Source of the DNA: Terfezia claveryi
Taxonomy: Eukaryota > Ascomycota > Pezizomycetes > Pezizales > Pezizaceae
Reading direction: 5' to 3'
Length of the DNA: 64,000 nucleotides
Assembly (NCBI GenBank): GCA_015179025.1
Contig: WHUX01000190.1
Coordinates: 1 to 64,000 of the forward strand
Shown: one piece after another, positions 58,005 through 64,000 of the stretch
Layout of the letters: every line of letters starts with the position of its first letter
Position numbering within the stretch: position 1 is the stretch's first letter
Position numbers and translations under genes: made by a program
Notes under the pieces: generated by a model
Told to the model about the DNA's origin: nothing
Databases searched by the model: none
Seen by the model: only the letters and a program-made list of their open reading frames with translations

Positions 58005-59848
58005 TCACTCCTCCCCACCAAAACACAAGAACCTCTTCCACCCCTTCTTCTTTGGCCCCGCAGGCGCCACCGCCAATTCTTTGTTTCCGCCATCAAATCC
58101 CACCACACTTCTATCCTTCCCCCTTGCTACGTTCTTCTTCCCTCCCCATCTGCCCCTCCACCACTTCTTCTTCCCCTCCGCCCCTCCACTCCCCTGATCA
58201 AAATCATACTCACTTCCGCCCCAGTTCCCGGGACTTCCAATGCCCAACTCCTCCTCCCTGATCCCTTCCACCTCCGCCGCAACACGCATCGAGCGGGCGA
58301 GATACATGAATGTATCACCTGTAGCGGTAGTGTTCGCAGTGATGGTGCTGAGGCGGTCGAGTTGTGGGGGTTTGAAGGTGAGGCTCTCGGCGTTTTGGCG
58401 GGAGTATGAAGCGCGGAGGGAGGTGGAGGCACGGATGGAGGAAGTACTGGAGGGGGGGAGCTGTGATCGGTCGCGGATGGGCTGGGGTGGGATCTGGAAG
58501 GAGGTGGAGCGTTGGGGCAGTTGGGGGCGATCGGGGAGGTCGGTGGGGCTGGGGGTGGCAGTACGGGAGCCGCGTTTCCAGATAGTGTTAGTCGCCATTG
58601 AGCGCTCGGTGATCATTGAGTAACTTGCGGGTTCGCGCTTTGTTTTCTCGAGGCTCAGGTTGGACTCACGGATGCCGACGTCCTCGGGTCTGTGGTAGTA
58701 ATATGCCCCTTCCCCCGCCCCGCCCCCACCACCCTCAAAGGTAAATGACGACCCCGCCCTCCCCACCACACCCTCTGGCACAAACGCCCTCATCCCAGGC
58801 TCCTCCCTCTCCCCATCCACCAAACATTCTTCAATCGCGGGAATCAAACTCGCCAGTAGCATCTCCACCAACTCCGCCAGCCTCTCCAACTTGTTCCTCT
58901 CCCACTCCACATCCCTCTTCACCACCAGCACAGCCTCCTTCTGCTCATCCCCAACCCCCGCGCCAAGCTCCCTCAACCCAATCCCCACCTCCTCCAGTAA
59001 AGTCCTCACATCGACTTTCACACTCGTCAACCTCTCCGCTAGACTCGCCCCGTAAGAATCCTCCCCGTCCCGGAGAGCGAGTAAGGTACAGACCGAACTC
59101 ACCCTACATACAACCCGAGTCCCATCCCCCCCTTCATTCTCCCCGCCGCCGCTCCGCAGAGCGGTCATGAATCGATTTAATCCCCACATCCCAATCCCCC
59201 CCTCTATCCGACGAACAAACGTTCTAGCGCACTTGGTATATCGCGTTAGACTCTCGTCGTCGACGGGGACACTCGTGCATCGGAGGAGGCTAATTGGTCG
59301 AGACTGCAACGATGGGCCAAGTATTACCTGCGTCCCTGGATGCGGCGGGAGAGGAGGAGGAGGTGGTGGGTTCGAAAATTCAGTCATCGAGTCGAGGACA
59401 TCGTCTAGTAAGTCACAGAGACTCATGCTGCCCCTGTATGGGGTCAGGGGGATAGTAGAGAGTAATGGATAAGGTTTCGAAAGCTCATTGGTGGTGGTGG
59501 TAGCGGCATGGGTATTTTTCAACGGGTATGATGATAGCCCGACGCCGGAATCTGAGGATTTGTGATGAGGTTGGAAGTGAGATTGAGCCTGAGACTGGGC
59601 CTGAGCCTGAGCCTGGGCCTGAGCCTGAGCTTGCTGTTGTGGTTTGGGGGGGGAGGATGGCGGGGTTAATATACCCGCCGTCCTCGCGGAACCGGAGGAG
59701 GTATGATGGTGGAGGTTGTGCAGTGGTGGGGAAAGTGTAGATGTCGTGGGAGGAGGCGTCGGCGGACTATTTGGGAGCCGGTGCCCCTCGACGATGGGTG
59801 GGTATGCCGGCTGGGACCACTCCCGGAGGGGGGGGGGTAGGCAGCCAT
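58005..59848 (-). CDS. Pro/Ser/Gln-rich uncharacterised protein, ~614 aa, start disrupted at a G10 tract
   Basis: A long minus-strand frame with strongly protein-like composition. It runs from a Pro-rich N-terminus (REWSQPAYPPIVEGHRLPNS) through a Gln/Ala repeat (QAQAQAQAQAQ). A mostly helical middle follows: MSLCDLLDDVLDSMTEF; RYTKCARTFVRRIEGGIGMW; and ERNKLERLAELVEMLLASLI, a likely coiled coil. A disordered Ser/Pro segment comes next, then a Lys/Trp-rich basic C-terminus (KKGWKRFLCFGGEE). No in-frame ATG precedes residue about 144; the ATG at 59848 (MAAYPPP) is out of frame by one because of the G10/C10 run at 59828-59837. One extra C would make it in-frame. An upstream exon is the alternative. 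No family is recognised. Confidence 0.6.
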
Positions 59849-62800
59849 TGCTCACTGAATTCGACCGGCGTGGTGATGAAGGGTCGATCCGAAGAGTTGA
59901 GTTTTCGATATAACTTTGTGATGTGAGGTGATGCTCGCAAGACGTCAGAGATAGAAAATTATGCCCTCAAAGCCCAACGAGCCACCGGTTCAAACAATAA
60001 ACACCGCTGCAGATGTACAATATCCACTTCAGCCTCTTTGCCAGATGTACAATATCCAATTCAGCCTCTTCGCCAGATGTACAATATCCAATTCAGCCTC
60101 TTTGCTCGCCGGTCGCGCAGGAATCGGGGTCCGGTCGGGGAATCGTAAGAAGGGAATTACTGTCGTTATAAATCGCTGGCCCAAAAGCGCACAAGTGAGC
60201 AAATCTAGATCAAAGCCGTCAGTCTTCGCCAGTCTCGCCAGTCTCGCCTGCTGTCAGCCGCGCCCCTCGTTCAATTCCAAGTTGGCTGCACGCTTCAATT
60301 GCAGGATTTTCAAAAAACAAAGCAGCTCTCGCATTCGCATCTCTCCAACCTCCTTCTGCCTGGCAGCCCAACGGGGGGGGGGGGGGGATATAGAGTCACT
60401 TTAGACATTCCTTCCCACCCTTCAATGGCCTGCGGTGCGTTGTCTCCGCACCCGTCCCAATCGGCCACGTGCATAACCCCAATCAAAGCTTTCCCAGCGT
60501 AAATGTAAGAGAGAAAAAAAAAAAAAGGCGCCGATCAAACGCAAGCATGAGGCATGCCTAGACGTACCTTAAAACATAAAGTCTCCCAATGAAATGTCTG
60601 GGGTGGAGTTCTGAGCAGGGATGAGGCGTTGTGTTGGGGCTGATTTGCGTGCGTGCCAACGATGGGGGATGCGAAACGAGATTGGACGGGGAGGGAGACA
60701 GCCAGCTGGGGGAAGAAGAAGAGGGAGAAGAGGGAGGAGAGGGAGAGGAGGGAGAAAGAGGGGGAACAGAAAGGTACCGGTATAACAGGTTGGCCGATGA
60801 AGAAGAGGAATTCGTCACTCGTCTCTTTTTGCCGATCGCAACTCCAGCACGGCGGGCCAGGTGGATATGTCTCGTTCTTATGCCCGCCGTCGGTCAGAGA
60901 AACAAAAGCCCACCGTCAAACCGAGATAATTCAAAGGATATACCGTTGGCCCCGGCTAGGTACGTGAAGAGTTGTAAAGGCGATGGAGGTCGAGATGGAA
61001 GCTTGGAAGAGCGATGAAGAGATGAGCCCCCCATCCGAAGAGATATCCATCCCTCCACATGTATATATATATATGTGCTGTATATACTGTACCATTCTTT
61101 CATACCAATACCGCTCCTCTCCTCGCCAAATAAAAAGCACCTGCCTGCCCATCATCATCAAACTGGTTGGGATTGCAATTGCGCATAATGATCTTCTAGC
61201 GATGTGCCCAGGCGCAGGCTGAAACAGCGAATCCAGGGCCAACTCAGAGAAGAAGAAGCCTGAACCGGTTGGCAGGGGGAGATTGAACGTTTCGAAGCAA
61301 GGCTACTCTCATCAAGCTCATGTTATTTATGATGCAGTACTTCTACTCTACTCGAGTATAACCGAGTAGATCTTGATCACCAAGCTCGCTCAGTTAACGT
61401 GGCGGGTGAGGCTCGCTCGGGAAAAGAAACTGCCAGTGCCACTGGAAAATCGAACGGGGGGGAGGTGGGGGGGGGGCGTCCGTACGGTACTCGAGTTTAT
61501 AACATAGAGCACGAGAGGTACCGGTACCTCTGTCCTGGTACCGCGGCTGGGCCAATAATCGCAGGACATAAGCAACTCTCTGCAATACTCAATCTGCGTA
61601 GGCGTGCCTGCATCGGTACTGCTTGCTTGATATTTCTCGGGCTGCAGCCAACCCGCTGGACCACTCAGTAGTTCCTAGGTGTGAAGCCCTTACAGTAAGG
61701 AAATTGTTTGTTTTTCCATACAAATCTGCGGAGTCTCGAGATTGGAAATTTTCCGTTGCCGATACGGAGTTAACCCCCCCGTGAGCTGTACCGGTACCTA
61801 CATCCCCAGCCTCATTCATCCCACTGCGTAAATACTTTAAATATATCCCCGAAAATTCGGGAAGGCTCTGCGCGATTACAACCTACGTAACAGTATACAT
61901 GAATACGTATACCTCCTGCTGTTGTTTGCTGGCATTAGGCTTCTTCCCCTTAATTGCGTATTTCTGTTTGCTGATTCGATGCTTCCTGCGGCGCTCGAGG
62001 CTATTGGAAAAGAAATTACGCCTCACGGCGTACCTGTCCGCGCATTTATGTTTTAAACTCCTGTTCACTGTCGGAGTGCGGGCTCAGGAACTGCAAGAAA
62101 ACCTAGTACAAGTAGTGAATCGATCGGGAGTTGCTGACCATGATCAGCCCAAGGGATCCAGTAGTTTGTAGGTACCGGTATGTAGATATTCGATCAGGCA
62201 CACCAGAGATGCAACATCCTGCACCGTACATATACCGCTTCCGCTTACCTTGTGTGTTTGTGCCAAAGATTCACGTGACCTCCAGCAAAACTTTGTTATC
62301 AGTCAGAGTTCCGGCGTAAGACTCTGTGAGAATCCCTACTTACTTAATTACCAGCTACCATCTCCATATTTGAGTCTTGTTTGCATCTCTCCTTGTTTGG
62401 TGTTCAGTTCAGGATATTGTCAAAAGTCTATACCCGTATCCTACTAGCAGATCCGCCATATAGCTAGTCTCACGAATACCACCATCAGAACTAATAAAAA
62501 AAATAATTGGACTGGATACCTCTTATGCGACTAAAATGTCCCCAAAGTGCTTGGTGTTGAAAGATCTATATATAATATCCTGCAAGCAGTATAGATGCAG
62601 ATAGCTCTCCATGTACCTAACAAGACGAGTGCATCTCGAAACATCCACCTAGTATGATCGGGAAATATCAATCCAATACATTCCACAGCAATTACAATAC
62701 CGGCATGCACTCTAGACCCCATCACATAGCTACCATACATCTCAAAAACTAGGAAGTATATGAGTCCCAACAAACTTGGAGGCAGGATCTGCTACTGCCT

Positions 62801-64000
62801 GACCATTTAAATACTACCACCATTGTCGTAGGAAGGACAAATTAGAACCAGTGTGGCTAGGGAGCAAATCAGATATCTGTCAGAAGTGAAGTTTTACTGA
62901 ATCCATAACATGTCGTCGATCCAACCGTTTGAAAATTCTACGATTGGATTACCTAGAGTATGATTCGATGAGATAAAAGTGGTGTTACTGTATGTAGAGT
63001 ACATGTGGCGGTGTAGGATTGGGATAAGATACCGAGTGTACGTAAGTATATCCTTTCGTGTATCGCAGTACATGAAACGTTTGAAGTTCGGGAAACGGGT
63101 GAGTTTCGGGGGGGGGGGGGAACTGAAATGCGGGGTTGTGAGCGTTGGGGTGAATAAAGAATAAATCAATGGTCTTATGGATATAATATAGATGCACGGA
63201 TTAGGAACTTGAGTGTACCAATGGTGCCTACCTACTTTATCATGCATGTCGGAAATATAACAGAACTAGGATGAACTGGTTGGTACAGCTGGGATACCCC
63301 TGGTACCTACAGTGGTTATTAAGAGCGGGATGATGGTTAGATATTTTCCAGGAAGAGAGTGGATTGGCAGGGCTTTTAGTCGTGACATGGTTAGTTTGTT
63401 GGTACGGTTAGCTCGCAATATATTCGGCTGTTTTCAATTGAGTGATGACTGCGTCGAGTTGTGAGACGGATCTACAGGTCATGTAACCAGACTACAGGCT
63501 CATGGAGGCGAGGAGACTGGTATTTGATCTAGACTACGGTATAGATATATCATCAGGTGCGTAGGTAGTACGCACCGTGCTCAACCTTGATAAGCTGCAG
63601 CCTCTGTACTACATGTACGGACACGAGGCAAATGCACGTACGTACTGCTGGGGTAAAAATAGCCATCAATTGGGTTCTCTACTTCTATTCGCTAAAAATC
63701 AGATATTGGCCCTTAACTAGTATTTATGCAAACTACACCGCGTACGCCATGCCTAGACCAAGTAGAGTTCAGATAGTCTTCTTATGGGTTCAATCGGTAA
63801 GATGATTAGGAACGGAAACCGCGGTTCCGTGTCTCATGTCAAATACCTACTCTGCTTTTGGTACTACATGAAACTCCATAGAGCTCAAGTAGCTCTCAGG
63901 CTAATCTACAGCATAGAGGAGCAAGTATCATCACTTATACAGCACCTAGGTAGACCTTCATACAGTCAATGCTCGCCTTCTCGTTGATAAACAACTCAGA
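59849..64000. other. Right end of window: no supportable gene
   Basis: It includes a 32-bp tandem array (60010-60105), G runs (near 60372, 61456 and 63108) and a purine-only GA/GGA tract about 60708-60768. Recurrent tgtaggta/taccggtac-type short motifs occur, and all frames are short or overlap low-complexity DNA. Confidence 0.45.
60010..60105. repeat. 32-bp tandem repeat, 3 copies
   Basis: Units are 60010-60041, 60042-60073 and 60074-60105, beginning cagatgtacaatatcca; they differ at one to two positions. Confidence 0.97.

Noticed and set aside
59961..60404. 147-codon ORF beginning at 59961
   Set aside because: Much of it translates the 32-bp tandem array and the G run; no independent coding sign.
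60631..61017. Acidic ORF over 60.7 kb
   Set aside because: It starts with TTG and its Glu/Gly richness comes from a simple purine tract.
1..64000. CRISPR array or bacterial operon features
   Set aside because: No spaced identical short repeats with unique spacers; tandem repeats here are head-to-tail. Introns show the DNA is eukaryotic.
1..64000. Functional tRNA or rRNA genes
   Set aside because: Scanning by eye for B-box motifs found only the imperfect candidate at 46018-46092; no rRNA-like sequence was recognised. A covariance-model scan was not possible here.

Overview
This window looks like nuclear DNA of a filamentous ascomycete, possibly a Pezizomycete. The visible reasons are short introns (53-173 nt) with GT...AG ends and CTAAC/CTGAC-type branch points, Copia and Tad-type non-LTR (LINE) retroelement debris, a fungal fucose-lectin-type gene and fungal TPR-CHAT genes. 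There are no operons or ribosome binding sites. The assignment is inference; no search could be run. All gene models were spliced by hand and checked for phase.

Layout. 0-7 kb is the most gene-like stretch: two small uncharacterised genes (250-671 and 997-1743), an intact DNAJC11-type J-domain gene (2738-5413, three exons) and a small acidic hypothetical on the minus strand (6543-6986). 9.2-11.7 kb is transposon debris: a foldback element, a mini Copia element bounded by 92-bp direct repeats, and an opposed Copia pol relic. 14.6-17.5 kb holds a 954-aa mostly disordered protein gene.

18.6-31.3 kb is the main accessory feature, a TPR-CHAT locus. Two intact genes lie in tandem (22556-26266 and 27601-31334), and a decayed minus-strand copy lies upstream (about 18580-19270). 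Each intact gene has a 30-nt first exon, fourteen 45-residue TPR-like repeats, a conserved linker and a C-terminal CHAT (caspase-like) domain with His and Cys present. A third plus-strand copy at 49441-52030 is a pseudogene: start codon ATG to ATT, stops, frameshifts, and a 59-bp LINE tail inserted with a 12-bp target duplication. A CHAT-only fragment follows it (52397-52780).

34.5-41.8 kb and 46.5-49.3 kb are fragments of Tad-like LINEs. One carries an inserted hAT-like element (39950-40908) encoding only a BED-finger protein. Between these lie a 430-aa uncharacterised gene (36541-37833, minus) and an apparently intact six-exon fucose-lectin-type gene (about 43955-45444). 53-58 kb is gene-poor with hairpins and duplications. 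A 616-codon proline/serine-rich open frame on the minus strand (58005-59848) has its start disturbed at a G10 tract. 59.9-64 kb shows no supportable gene.

How the genes relate: the TPR-CHAT copies form one family that has expanded and decayed locally, beside TE-rich sequence. By analogy with CHAT proteases elsewhere, a role in non-self recognition or regulated cell death is plausible but unproven. The other genes are not obviously functionally linked.
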